Assembly (NCBI GenBank): GCA_963788965.1
Contig: CAWBIK010000006.1
Location: 2,046,001 to 2,110,000 of the forward strand
Direction: 5' to 3'
Length of the DNA stretch: 64,000 nucleotides
Source: QHXQ01 sp963788965
GTDB lineage: Bacteria > Acidobacteriota > Blastocatellia > Pyrinomonadales > Pyrinomonadaceae
Positions 53,099 to 61,549 of this stretch are shown here, piece after piece. Numbering within the stretch: the first letter of the stretch is position 1; every line of letters begins with the position of its first letter. The translations under genes and the position numbers were made by a program. The notes beneath the pieces were generated by a model. It ran no database searches. It saw only the letters and a list, made by a program, of their open reading frames with translations, and had not been told where the DNA came from.

Positions 53099-54850
53099 TT
53101 ACGCGCGCCGTTGCTTGCGCACAAAGATATTGATGCTCACACCAACCTGTATGCCGAAGACGTTGTGCGTTGTGCCGGATAGTTTCGGATTCTTCCGCAC
53201 GTTGCCCGTTAGATCAAACACGTAAATCTCATCGAAGTCGTTTGCCAGATGTTTGCGTATGCCGTCGAAGGCAAGGTTGTCCACGAAGCTGTTGTTAGTG
53301 ACAAAGGCGACGATGCCTTCCGCGCCGATGCGGTCGGAGGCCCAACGGATCGCTTTGACGTAAGGATCGGAAAGCGCGTTCTTATTCGTCGCCTTTGAAT
53401 CCTTCGCGTAAGTCTCAGCGACGCGCTTGTCCATCACCTTGTACTTGCGGTTCTTGTTGTTGTCGTTCTCGTTCAACTGCCCGACGTTGTACGGCGGGTT
53501 GCCGATGACGACGGTGATCGGGCTGCGCTTCTGGCGCTCGACGCGTTGGGTGTTTTCGGGCGTCATGAAGGAGAGCGTCGCTTGCCCGGCTTCGGCTAGC
53601 TCGAACGTGTCCACGAGGCAGATGCCGGGGAACGGCTCGTATGTGCCGGTCAGTTCGTAATACTCGTGCTCGATGTTTAGCGAGGCGACGTAGTAGGGCA
53701 GCAGCATGACCTCGTTGCAGTGCAACTCATGCGCGTACTTGTGCGCCAGCGCCGTCTTCTTGATCGCCTGCATCACGTGGACGATGAAGTTGCCCGTGCC
53801 GACGAACGGATCGAGGATGTGGACGCCCTCGGAACTTAATGAGCGCCCGAACTCGCGTTGCAGAATCGCTTCGACGCTGCTGACCATGAAGCTGACGATT
53901 GACGGCGGCGTGTAGACAATGCCGTGCGTGTCCGCGACCTTGACCGAGAAGCCCTGAAAGAACTTTTCATAGACGGTGTTGAGAAACTCTTGCTTCTGCG
54001 TGAAGTCGTCAATCGTCGCGGCGGTCGTCTCGACGGCGCGATAGAAGTGGTCGAAGCGACTGAGGAACTGCTCGCGGCTGAAGGCGCGCGCGGTCAACGC
54101 GTCAATCACCTTCTCGATCTCGTGGGCGATAACGTTGCGGCGCGTGAAGTCGGAGTTGCGAAAGACCGTGCGGAAGATGCGCTCGGTCAGCATGTGCTGA
54201 ATCAGCATCTCTTCGACCGCCTGCTCGGACAGGTTCGGGTTGATCGACTGGCGGCATAGCTCGTAGAAGTCGGCGAACGCCGTGCGGAAGCGCGGGTTCA
54301 GCTTGCGCTCCTGCTCGATCAACTTGGTCAGCGCGTGCCCGAACTCCGGTATCTCGGTCTGGAAGTCCGCTACCGCCTGCTCCCACTGCTCGTAGGCGGG
54401 CGGTTGATACTCGAAGAAGTGCGCGAGCGTTTTGACTAACTCATCGGGGTTCGTCAGGTCTGCATCGAAGACCTCGCGCCCGTTCTGCCAGAGGACGGCG
54501 CGCTCCGGCGCTTGAAACAAGATGTTGTCGGTCGGGTAGCCGGCCGCGATCTTTTTCTTGATCTCCTTCGCCAGATCGTCGCTTGCATCTTTCGCTTCCC
54601 AGACACCGTGCCGCAGTCGATACTGATCCAGCAGTGCGCCGTCCACACGCAAGGCGTGGCGCTCGGCGCGCTTGATCGGCCACTCCGGCACGAGCGTCCA
54701 GTTGAACTGCCGGCCGCACGCCGCCAGCAAATCCTGAAAGGCACTGCGTACCGCGCCTTCGTGCGAGACGCGCAACGCCTTGAACTGCCCTAACGCTTTG
54801 TAGTACTCCGCGACCGGCTTGTGCGTCGGCTTCAGGTTGAGGTTATGCAT
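53099..54850 (-). CDS. N-terminal half of a split type IIG/ISP-like R-M enzyme (nuclease + N6-adenine methylase)
   Basis: 583 residues from ATG 54850; the longer frame to 55003 runs antisense to the plus-strand lipoprotein gene and is not used. A PD-(D/E)XK-like nuclease part has Asp70 (VDGALLDQ) and E85-A-K87 (GVWEAKD). A helical coupler follows. The methylase has motif I DPFVGTGNF (about 343-351) and motif IV NPPY (about 447-450), with downstream FVTNNSFVDNLAFDGIRKHL. It ends VGVSINIFVRKQRRA, where intact homologues continue directly into the sequence found at 52640. The enzyme should therefore cut and methylate only if the two halves assemble. Confidence 0.9.
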   Translation of the reverse strand: MHNLNLKPTHKPVAEYYKALGQFKALRVSHEGAVRSAFQDLLAACGRQFNWTLVPEWPIKRAERHALRVDGALLDQYRLRHGVWEAKDASDDLAKEIKKKIAAGYPTDNILFQAPERAVLWQNGREVFDADLTNPDELVKTLAHFFEYQPPAYEQWEQAVADFQTEIPEFGHALTKLIEQERKLNPRFRTAFADFYELCRQSINPNLSEQAVEEMLIQHMLTERIFRTVFRNSDFTRRNVIAHEIEKVIDALTARAFSREQFLSRFDHFYRAVETTAATIDDFTQKQEFLNTVYEKFFQGFSVKVADTHGIVYTPPSIVSFMVSSVEAILQREFGRSLSSEGVHILDPFVGTGNFIVHVMQAIKKTALAHKYAHELHCNEVMLLPYYVASLNIEHEYYELTGTYEPFPGICLVDTFELAEAGQATLSFMTPENTQRVERQKRSPITVVIGNPPYNVGQLNENDNNKNRKYKVMDKRVAETYAKDSKATNKNALSDPYVKAIRWASDRIGAEGIVAFVTNNSFVDNLAFDGIRKHLANDFDEIYVFDLTGNVRKNPKLSGTTHNVFGIQVGVSINIFVRKQRRA

Positions 54851-54920
54851 GAGGTCAGTCCTGCCCGCTCGTTTACAGCGGCCGCTTTTCCTGCGATATT
54901 CGGGCGGCGACGCAACAGCT

Positions 54921-55043
54921 ATGAAGCGCGCATGTAGCATCGCTTGCCTGCTTATGGTCGCGTGTTTCGCGGCGGCGTGCAAGCCGGCGACCATGCTCGC
55001 CAACCGCCACCCGGACGATAGACTGCGCGCTGCTCAGTCCTGA
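54921..55043 (+). CDS. Small lipoprotein, 40 aa
   Basis: MKRACSIACLLMVACFAAACKP has a type II signal peptide with Cys at 20 (lipobox-like CFAAAC). The mature part is only 21 residues. The start is divergent from the R-M operon. It precedes the next gene by 4 nt, so both may be one unit. Function unknown, could be an entericidin-like peptide. Confidence 0.6.
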   Translation: MKRACSIACLLMVACFAAACKPATMLANRHPDDRLRAAQS

Positions 55044-55047
55044 TCTT

Positions 55048-55611
55048 ATGCCCCGCCCGACGGACAGACTGCGACTGCTGGGCCTGCTGCCCCTCATGTT
55101 CTTTTGCGCGCACGCTTTTTATTACTGGCGGCGCGGCGAGCCGGCGCACATTCTCTGGATGTGTAACATCGGCAACTTGCTATTGGCGGCGGGGCTGCTG
55201 CTGCGCCGGCCGCAGCTAACGCGCGTTGCGGCCGTGTGGCTGATTCCGGGGCTGCCGGTCTGGCTCTTGTTCGTGGTGCGCGCGTGGGGCTTCGTGCCGA
55301 CTTCGACGCTGGCGCATCTGGGCGGGTTGACCGTGGGACTGTACGCGCTCGCCCGCGTCCGCGTTGATCGGGCGACGTGGCTGCATGCCTTCGTGTGGTA
55401 TCTGCTGGTGCAATTCGTCTGCCGCCTCATCACGCCGCCTGCGCTCAATGTGAACTTGGCGCACAGCGTTTACGAAGGCTGGCAAGGGACGTTCAGCGCC
55501 TACTGGCAGTTCTGGCTGGCGACGACCGCCGCCGTGGCCGCCGCGTTGTGCCTGCTCGTGCTGCTGCTCTCGAAACTATGGCCGCCACCACCACAGCACA
55601 CGCGAGGTTGA
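55048..55611 (+). CDS. Uncharacterised multi-pass membrane protein, 187 aa
   Basis: Six hydrophobic segments (for example LLGLLPLMFFCAHAFYYW, ILWMCNIGNLLLAAGLLL, LIPGLPVWLLFVVRAWGF, LAHLGGLTVGLYALA and a C-terminal WQFWLATTAAVAAALCLLVLLL). Conserved-looking polar residues are His in CAHAFYY and HLGGLT, and Asn in CNIGN. Start ATG 55048. No family assigned. Confidence 0.7.
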   Translation: MPRPTDRLRLLGLLPLMFFCAHAFYYWRRGEPAHILWMCNIGNLLLAAGLLLRRPQLTRVAAVWLIPGLPVWLLFVVRAWGFVPTSTLAHLGGLTVGLYALARVRVDRATWLHAFVWYLLVQFVCRLITPPALNVNLAHSVYEGWQGTFSAYWQFWLATTAAVAAALCLLVLLLSKLWPPPPQHTRG

Positions 55612-55698
55612 CGCGCCCGCTACTTAAACTTATAACGGAGACAAGTAGCAACTGCTGCGACCATAATGTATTGCTGATGAAAAGATGAGGAGACACAG

Positions 55699-56391
55699 AT
55701 GCAGAGAATGAGAAACGCAGTTCTAGTGGCCGCGTTGGCGGCTTGCGCCGCGCTGTCGTTCGTGGGGCGCGATGTCGCCACCACGGCGGCCAACGCGCAA
55801 GATAAACCGGCGGCCGCAACCAAAGTTAATTTTGTGCCCGTGCCCGGCGGCGAATACAAGATCGATCCGGCGCACAGCACCATCGGCTTCTCGATCAAGC
55901 ATTACGAGATCAACTGGGTGAGCGGGCGCTTCAAAGATTTCACGGGCACGATCCGCTATGACGAAGCGGACATGAGCAAGTCTGCGGTCGAGTTCACGGC
56001 CAAGGTCGAGAGCATCGACACGGGCATCGCGCCCCGCGACAATCATCTGCGCACCGCCGACTTCTTCGACGTGGCCAAGTATCCTGAGTTGACGTTCAAA
56101 AGCACGCGCGTCGAGCGCAAGGGTAAAGACAACTACATCCTCCACGGCGACTTCACGCTCAAGGGGGTGACGAAGCAGGTTCAGCTTCCCTTCACCGTCA
56201 CGGGCGCGATCAAAGACCCGCGCGGCAACACGCGCTTCGGCATCGCCGCGCACACGAAGCTCGACCGCCGCGACTATGGCATCACATGGGGGCACGCGCT
56301 CCAAAGCGGCGGCCTCGATGTCGGCAACGAAGTCACCATCGATCTACAACTCGAAGCCCTGCTGCCCGCGACCAAACCGGCCGGACAGTAA
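55699..56391 (+). CDS. YceI-family lipid-binding periplasmic protein
   Basis: 230 residues. A signal peptide (MQRMRNAVLVAALAACAALSFVG...ANAQ) is followed by the YceI lipocalin-like barrel (YKIDPAHSTIGFSIKHYEINWVSGRFKDFTGTIRYDEADMSKSAVEFTAKVESIDTGIAPRDNHLRTADFFDVAKYPELTFKST). These proteins bind polyisoprenoids. RBS GAGGAGAC lies before the ATG. Single gene, with a hairpin after it. Confidence 0.95.
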   Translation: MQRMRNAVLVAALAACAALSFVGRDVATTAANAQDKPAAATKVNFVPVPGGEYKIDPAHSTIGFSIKHYEINWVSGRFKDFTGTIRYDEADMSKSAVEFTAKVESIDTGIAPRDNHLRTADFFDVAKYPELTFKSTRVERKGKDNYILHGDFTLKGVTKQVQLPFTVTGAIKDPRGNTRFGIAAHTKLDRRDYGITWGHALQSGGLDVGNEVTIDLQLEALLPATKPAGQ

Positions 56392-56410
56392 CGAACTGGC
56401 ATTAACCACA

Positions 56411-56457
56411 AAGACACGAAGGCACGAAGATAGTTGATCTTCGTGCCTTCGTGTCTT
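56411..56457. repeat. Perfect 21-bp hairpin with GGCACGAAG / CTTCGTGCC arms
   Basis: AAGACACGAAGGCACGAAGAT, loop AGTTG, then the exact complement; outer bases ATTAAC/GTTAAT also pair. It contains two tandem CACGAAG copies. Lies between convergent YceI and DUF1501 genes, so it is likely a two-way terminator. Confidence 0.9.
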
Positions 56458-56471
56458 GCTAGTTAATACTG

Positions 56472-57746
56472 TTAGCCGAGCACGCCGCGAAACTTCGCCG
56501 GGCTAATTGTATAACTCGGAAAGACGCGCTTGAGATCGACCGCGCCCAAGTGCTTCGTCGCCACTTCACCGAACACGTCGCGGAAGTCGGTCGTCAGCGC
56601 GAGGTCGCGCCCTTCGTATAAGTCGCCGTTGCCGAGGCCGGGCCAGTCGCCGTACACCTTGCCGCCGCGCACGCCCGCGCCCATGACAAACATCGCGTTA
56701 GCATGCCCGTGATCCGTGCCCCGGTTGCCGTTCTCGCGCACGGTGCGGCCGAACTCGGACATCGTGAGCACAACCACGTCGTCCATGCGCGGCCCCAAAT
56801 CCTGATAGAGCGCCGCGATGCCTTGCCCGAACTCGGTCAGGCGCAGCGCGAGTTGCCCGCGCGCGCTGCCTTGATTAACGTGCGTGTCCCAACCGCCGAT
56901 GTCGGTGAACGCAACTTCTAAACCAACACCCGCTTTAACGAGTTGCGCGATCTGCAACAAGGCGTTGCCGAACTGCGTGCGCGGATACTGCGCGCCGTTC
57001 TCCGGTTTGTACTGCGCCGGGTTGACGCGCTTCAAATAGTTGATCGCATCGAACGTCTCTTTGCCCGTGCCGCGCAAAGCATCGCCCGCCGCTTGTTCAT
57101 AAATGTCCTCGAAGCTGCCTTGCACAGCTTGCGAATACTGGCCTGCGCGCACGGTGAAGTCGTTCAAGTTCGAGATGGCCAACGCGGGCGCGCGCCCTTG
57201 CAAGACGCGCGGCAAGTTTTGCGTCAACGCAACAGCGCGGAAGGGCGACGACTTCGACTCGACTTGCGCTTGCAAGAAGCGATTGAGCCAACCGTCGCCG
57301 GTCGCTTTCAGACCGGGCGTACCCGACTCCATGTAGTCCTGCGCGTCGAAGTGCGAGCGCGTGTTGTCGGGCGAACCGGCCGCATGCACAATCGCCAAAC
57401 GCTTCGCATCCCACAGCGGCTTGAAGCCCGCGAGCGCCGGATGCAATCCAAAGAAACCGTCAAGATCGACGACCGACTCGCCCAACGCGCCGCGCTTCGG
57501 TTGCGCGACGGCGAGCGCCGGCCGCAACGCGTAGTAATTACTTTCACCGTGCGGCACGACCATGTTCAAGCCGTCCACCGCCCCGCGTTGAAAGATCGCG
57601 ATCAGCGTCTTGCGTCGCCCGTTCGCTAAGGTCGCGCCTTGCTGCGCCAACACAGCACGTTGCAGAAACGACGGCGCACTCACGGTCAACCCGATACTCG
57701 CCAACGCCACGCCACCAGATTTAAGAAAGAATCTCCGATTCATCAT
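56472..57746 (-). CDS. DUF1501 family protein (Tat-exported)
   Basis: 424 residues. The N-terminus MMNRRFFLKSGGVALASIGLTVSA has a twin-arginine signal. The body is the DUF1501 fold related to alkaline phosphatase/sulfatase (LIAIFQRGAVDGLNMVVPHGE, FTDIGGWDTHVNQGS, VVLTMSEFGRTVRENGNRGTDHGHANAMFVMG). The D/H residues resemble metal ligands. It is usually paired with a DUF1800 gene, as here, 80 bp upstream. Function unknown. Confidence 0.93.
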   Translation of the reverse strand: MMNRRFFLKSGGVALASIGLTVSAPSFLQRAVLAQQGATLANGRRKTLIAIFQRGAVDGLNMVVPHGESNYYALRPALAVAQPKRGALGESVVDLDGFFGLHPALAGFKPLWDAKRLAIVHAAGSPDNTRSHFDAQDYMESGTPGLKATGDGWLNRFLQAQVESKSSPFRAVALTQNLPRVLQGRAPALAISNLNDFTVRAGQYSQAVQGSFEDIYEQAAGDALRGTGKETFDAINYLKRVNPAQYKPENGAQYPRTQFGNALLQIAQLVKAGVGLEVAFTDIGGWDTHVNQGSARGQLALRLTEFGQGIAALYQDLGPRMDDVVVLTMSEFGRTVRENGNRGTDHGHANAMFVMGAGVRGGKVYGDWPGLGNGDLYEGRDLALTTDFRDVFGEVATKHLGAVDLKRVFPSYTISPAKFRGVLG

Positions 57747-57754
57747 TGCGTACC

Positions 57755-57828
57755 TCTGTGAAGCGGTCAGCGATCAGCAGTTAACTTTTATCTTTGGCTG
57801 ATTGCTGATCGCTCCGCTGCTTCGTCAC
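57755..57828. repeat. Hairpin GCGATCAGCAG / CTGCTGATCGC type
   Basis: GTGAAGCGGTCAGCGATCAGCAG (left) is complemented imperfectly by CTGATTGCTGATCGCTCCGC then TGCTTCGTCAC (right). It overlaps the stop codon of the DUF1800 gene (57825-57827), so the last codons are part of the repeat. Confidence 0.75.
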
Positions 57829-59891
57829 TGTCTTTGAAACTCAGGCGAGCCGAGGATCAGTGCGGCGATGCGTGCGACTTCGGCGTTGCCTGTGGGCGCA
57901 TTGTTCATGCGCGCCAACTCGCGGCGTGCCTGTCGGCGCTCGCGCGGCATCTGCTGCTGCGCGCCGCCCATGAGCAGCGCGTCGTCCGCGGCCTGCGCGG
58001 CGGCGGGCGTGTTCGGCTTAACGTCCGTCGCGGCGGGCGCACTCGCCGCTTCGTTCAACTTCTTCAATAGCGCCGCCTTCGTCTGCGCAGACATGTCGCC
58101 TTGCAGGATCACGTTGACGAACTGATCGAGCACGCGCGCCTGATCGACTTTGCTATCTGCCGTGCTGCCCGCGAAGCGTGCGAGGTCAACGCTCGTGCCC
58201 TTTATGCGATTGGCGGCGAGCGCGAGCGCGAAGTTGATGCGTTCAAGCAGCGCGCCCGTGTTGACCCAATGTTCGGCGGTGTCGGGATAGCCGGTCGGCG
58301 GTTGATATTGATAGAGCGGCTCGCCCATGCGCGCGATCCATTGATGCAAGGCGGGCGCGCCGTTCGTGTCGCCGCCGAGCGAGCGCACGGCGCTCACGGC
58401 CAGTTCAAACGGCGTCTTGATCTTCGCGCGGAAGTTTTCCGGCGCGTTGAACTCAGGCGACGTGAAGACCGCTTGCAAGGTCGCGCGTATGTCGCCGTCG
58501 GACTTGGTGTAAGCGGCTGCGACGCGATTGATTAACTCAGGCGTCGGATTGTCCATGACGAACTTGCGACTGAGTTTCGTGGCGATGAACTTCGCGGTCG
58601 CGGGTTGGTGCGCGAGTATGTCTAGGACCATCAAGCCGTCGTTCATGCCGCCGCCCGCAGGAATCTTATGACCAAGCACAAGCTTCTCGCCGTCGTCGTG
58701 CTGGCGCGCGTTGAACATGAACGTGCCGGCGCGTGCTTCATCCACGAGGCCGGCGGCGACGCCCTGCCCGCGCGGCGCGAGGATGGTCCAGCCCGTGAAG
58801 CAACGCGCAACTTCTTGCACGTCCTTCTGCGTGTAACCGCCATCGACGCCGAGCGTGTGCAGTTCCATCAACTCGCGCGCGTAGTTTTCGTTGATGCCGC
58901 GTCGCGGCCGTTGTTGGGGCGGTTGCGTTCGTGCCTGTCCCTGTTGCGGGCGCATCTGCGCGCGCGGGTTGTCGTTCATCAACTGGCGCAGCGCCTGTCG
59001 CCGGTTGTTCTGCGGCGCGTTCGGGCTGACGCTCTGAAAGTTGTCGAGGTAGAAAAGCATCGCCGGGCTTTGCGCGGTGGCGACGAGCAGGTCTTGAAAC
59101 TTGCCGAGCGTGTGCGGCCGGATCGTGTCGCGGTCGTATGAAACTAAGAGCCAGCGATCTGCGCCCTTGCCCGCGAAGATGTTGAAGTGGTTCGTCCAGA
59201 AATCGACCATGACCTCTTGCAACTGGCGCTCGCTATAAACCGCGCGCAGAATGCGCGACGCCTGCAACTCGGCCGTGATGCGTTGCGGCGGCTGCATGCC
59301 GTTTTGCTGCATGTAGTCGCGGATGGCCGCGCGGTACTCTTTCTTGTCGCCGTTCTGCGCCGCATCGTCGCCGGGCTTGGCAGCGGGCGCGTCATTCTTC
59401 ATCGCATCGTCTGTCATCGCGCCGGGCGCTGGCATTTGACCAACGGGCGGCTGCGCCGCGTTGCCCTGTTGAGCGCGCGGCTGCAAGTCGGCGGGCAGCT
59501 TACCCTGTCGTTGCAACTCGCGGAACAGTTGACCGGGCTGCGGGAACTTGGCGAACAACTCATAGTTCTTCATTGAGAGCGTCGGCAGGTTGCGCAGGCG
59601 CGCGTCCGTCGCCGCGTCGTCGATCTTTTCGGGATTTAGTTGTTGCTCAATCCAACGATTAAGACCTATCTGCCGCACGCGCTCCACATCGCCGGGGCGC
59701 GCACCAAAAGCCATGCGGTTGAGCGCATGCACGATGCGCTGCTCGTCGCTCAACTTGCGCGCCGCAGCCTTAGACTGCGCGTGCGCCACGGGCAGCAGAC
59801 CGGCCGCGAGCGCCAGCGCCATCGTCAATGCCAACATGCGCCGGCCGAAAGACATGAATGAATGAGGCTGTCTGTATTGCATAGTATTCAT
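57825..59891 (-). CDS. DUF1800 family protein
   Basis: 688 residues. The signal peptide is MSFGRRMLALTMALALAAGLLPVAHAQ (start uncertain: ATG 59891 or an ATG 11 codons in). The DUF1800 signature is ALNRMAFGARPGDVERVRQIGLNRWIEQQLNPEKID and NYARELMELHTLGVDGGYTQKDVQEVARCFTGW. Low-complexity Pro/Gln inserts interrupt the domain. Always near DUF1501; exported, role unknown. Confidence 0.93.
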   Translation of the reverse strand: MNTMQYRQPHSFMSFGRRMLALTMALALAAGLLPVAHAQSKAAARKLSDEQRIVHALNRMAFGARPGDVERVRQIGLNRWIEQQLNPEKIDDAATDARLRNLPTLSMKNYELFAKFPQPGQLFRELQRQGKLPADLQPRAQQGNAAQPPVGQMPAPGAMTDDAMKNDAPAAKPGDDAAQNGDKKEYRAAIRDYMQQNGMQPPQRITAELQASRILRAVYSERQLQEVMVDFWTNHFNIFAGKGADRWLLVSYDRDTIRPHTLGKFQDLLVATAQSPAMLFYLDNFQSVSPNAPQNNRRQALRQLMNDNPRAQMRPQQGQARTQPPQQRPRRGINENYARELMELHTLGVDGGYTQKDVQEVARCFTGWTILAPRGQGVAAGLVDEARAGTFMFNARQHDDGEKLVLGHKIPAGGGMNDGLMVLDILAHQPATAKFIATKLSRKFVMDNPTPELINRVAAAYTKSDGDIRATLQAVFTSPEFNAPENFRAKIKTPFELAVSAVRSLGGDTNGAPALHQWIARMGEPLYQYQPPTGYPDTAEHWVNTGALLERINFALALAANRIKGTSVDLARFAGSTADSKVDQARVLDQFVNVILQGDMSAQTKAALLKKLNEAASAPAATDVKPNTPAAAQAADDALLMGGAQQQMPRERRQARRELARMNNAPTGNAEVARIAALILGSPEFQRQ

Positions 59892-60024
59892 ATTGACACC
59901 GTTGAAATTATTTCCTGAACACTGCTCGATCAGTTGATCAAATCAACATATACGCCAACCTGTTAGACGCGCCTTGCCGCCTAAAAGTTGACGAAATTGA
60001 CGGCTCATATCCAACAGTATTCGT

Positions 60025-60088
60025 CCTTTGCGCCTTTGCGTGAGGTTATTGCTTTAGTCAGTAATCACTTCACGCAAAGACGCAAAGG
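60025..60088. repeat. TTTGCG hairpin upstream of DUF1800
   Basis: CCTTTGCGCCTTTGCGTGAG and its inverted partner CACGCAAAGACGCAAAGG flank GTTATTGCTTTAGTCAGTAATCA. It shares both arms and loop with 48139-48216, so the two are copies of one mobile or spreading unit. Confidence 0.88.
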
Positions 60089-60112
60089 TTGAGTTGTAAT
60101 TATGTTCTTTTT

Positions 60113-61549
60113 TCAACGCACGGGGCGCGGGTAACTGACCGGACTGCGATGCCCGGCCGTGTCCACGGCGCGCACGCCGAAAAAGTAGTTATCCTTCGAC
60201 ATGCCTGTCGCGGTGTAGCTGGTGACGCGGCCGACGAAACGTGCGTTCGTCCAAGTGGGCGCGGTCGTGTCGCGCCAGACGACCTCGTAGCCTGCCAAGT
60301 CCGGCTCTGCGTTCGCCGCCCATTGCAAGTCTGTATCGTTACTCAGACGGCGCGTGTTGATGCCGACTTCTTTGGGGCGCGCGGGCGCGCGGGCCAGCGC
60401 GGCGAGCGCGGCGGCGTTCAAGCGCGCGACCTGTGCGACATAAGGGAAGTCAACGAACTCCGGCAGGTCGCCGTAAACCGTGCCCTGCTCCGTGCGGACA
60501 TTCTGATGTTGATGATTGTAGTCTTCGTTCGGTTCGGTGAAGCGCACGGCCGCATAGCCGCGTTCGAGAAACGGGATGTGATCGCCGCCGCGCAGGTAGC
60601 GGTCGCGCCGATAGATCAGCCACACGTTGAAGGCGGGCATGTACGTTGCGCCGACCTCTTTGATGAAGCGCGCGAGTTGCCGCGCCGCCGAATCGTTCTC
60701 GCCGCCGACGCTGCGCCGCGTGGTCGCTTCAGCTTCGACCTCGTTCGTCGGCACGCCCTCCGCGAAGACGCGCACGGTGCGGCGGTCGCGCACGCCGTTG
60801 CCGCCGAGCGTGTTGCCCACGATGTCGTTCGTGAACATGGCTTCGATGTTCATGTTCTGCTGCTTCGCTTGTTCAGCGAAATAGGTTGCGCCGACGAGGC
60901 CCTGTTCTTCACCGGGCACGGCCATAAACACAATCGTCGCGTCGAACTCGCGCCGCGCCAGCACACGCGCCATCTCAAGCACGGCGGCCGTGCCCGACGC
61001 ATCATCGTTCGCGCCCGGCGCATCGCACACGGCATCGGTCGGACTCGTACACATCGAATCGTAATGCCCGCTGACGACGTAAGTGCGCGCTTGGGCTGCG
61101 GGCTGCGTGCCGCGCAAGGTGGCGACGACGTTGGCGAGTCGTGTCGCGCGCGCGATGCGCGGAAAGCGCCCCGGCTCCTGCGTGAAGCTTTGCAACTCGA
61201 CCGTCATGCGGCCGTTCGACGTGCGCGCGATCTGCTGAAACTCCGCATAGAGCCAATCGCGCGCCGCGCCGATGCCGCGCTTCGGATCGTCCTGCGTCGA
61301 AAGCGTGTTGCGCGTGCCGAAGCCGACCAGCGTGCGAATCGTGCGCTCGATGTTGCGCGGCTCAACCTCCGCAAGCATGCGCGCGAGTTCAGGATCGCGC
61401 GTGGCGCGAGGCGCAACGGTCGCCGTTGCGGGCGCACGTCGCGCGCTACGCCTCTGCGCGTGCGCCGCATGCGGCAGCATCGTCAGCACAACGATCAATG
61501 CGTTCACTGCAACGACAACATGGCGGACGACTACCAGCGGCTTCTTCAT
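60113..61549 (-). CDS. M28-family metallopeptidase with C-terminal fibronectin-type domain
   Basis: 478 residues. A signal peptide is at the N-terminus (VVVAVNALIVVLTMLPHAAHAQ). The dizinc aminopeptidase core has VVSGHYDSM (His, Asp), APGANDDASGTAAVLEMARVL (bridging Asp) and VPGEEQGLVGATYFAEQA (catalytic Glu pair), then FTNDIVGNT and an H in the DHIPFLERGYAAVRFTE part. The last 90 residues look like a fibronectin III fold (DLQWAANAEPDLAGYEVVWRDT). Secreted. The start overlaps the acyl-CoA ligase stop by 4 nt. Confidence 0.93.
   Translation of the reverse strand: MKKPLVVVRHVVVAVNALIVVLTMLPHAAHAQRRSARRAPATATVAPRATRDPELARMLAEVEPRNIERTIRTLVGFGTRNTLSTQDDPKRGIGAARDWLYAEFQQIARTSNGRMTVELQSFTQEPGRFPRIARATRLANVVATLRGTQPAAQARTYVVSGHYDSMCTSPTDAVCDAPGANDDASGTAAVLEMARVLARREFDATIVFMAVPGEEQGLVGATYFAEQAKQQNMNIEAMFTNDIVGNTLGGNGVRDRRTVRVFAEGVPTNEVEAEATTRRSVGGENDSAARQLARFIKEVGATYMPAFNVWLIYRRDRYLRGGDHIPFLERGYAAVRFTEPNEDYNHQHQNVRTEQGTVYGDLPEFVDFPYVAQVARLNAAALAALARAPARPKEVGINTRRLSNDTDLQWAANAEPDLAGYEVVWRDTTAPTWTNARFVGRVTSYTATGMSKDNYFFGVRAVDTAGHRSPVSYPRPVR

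Noticed and set aside
53099..55003. Longer N-terminus of the methylase half up to 55003
   Set aside because: The extra 51 residues are antisense to a lipoprotein gene and unlike homologous starts; MHNLNLKPTHK at 54850 fits the family.
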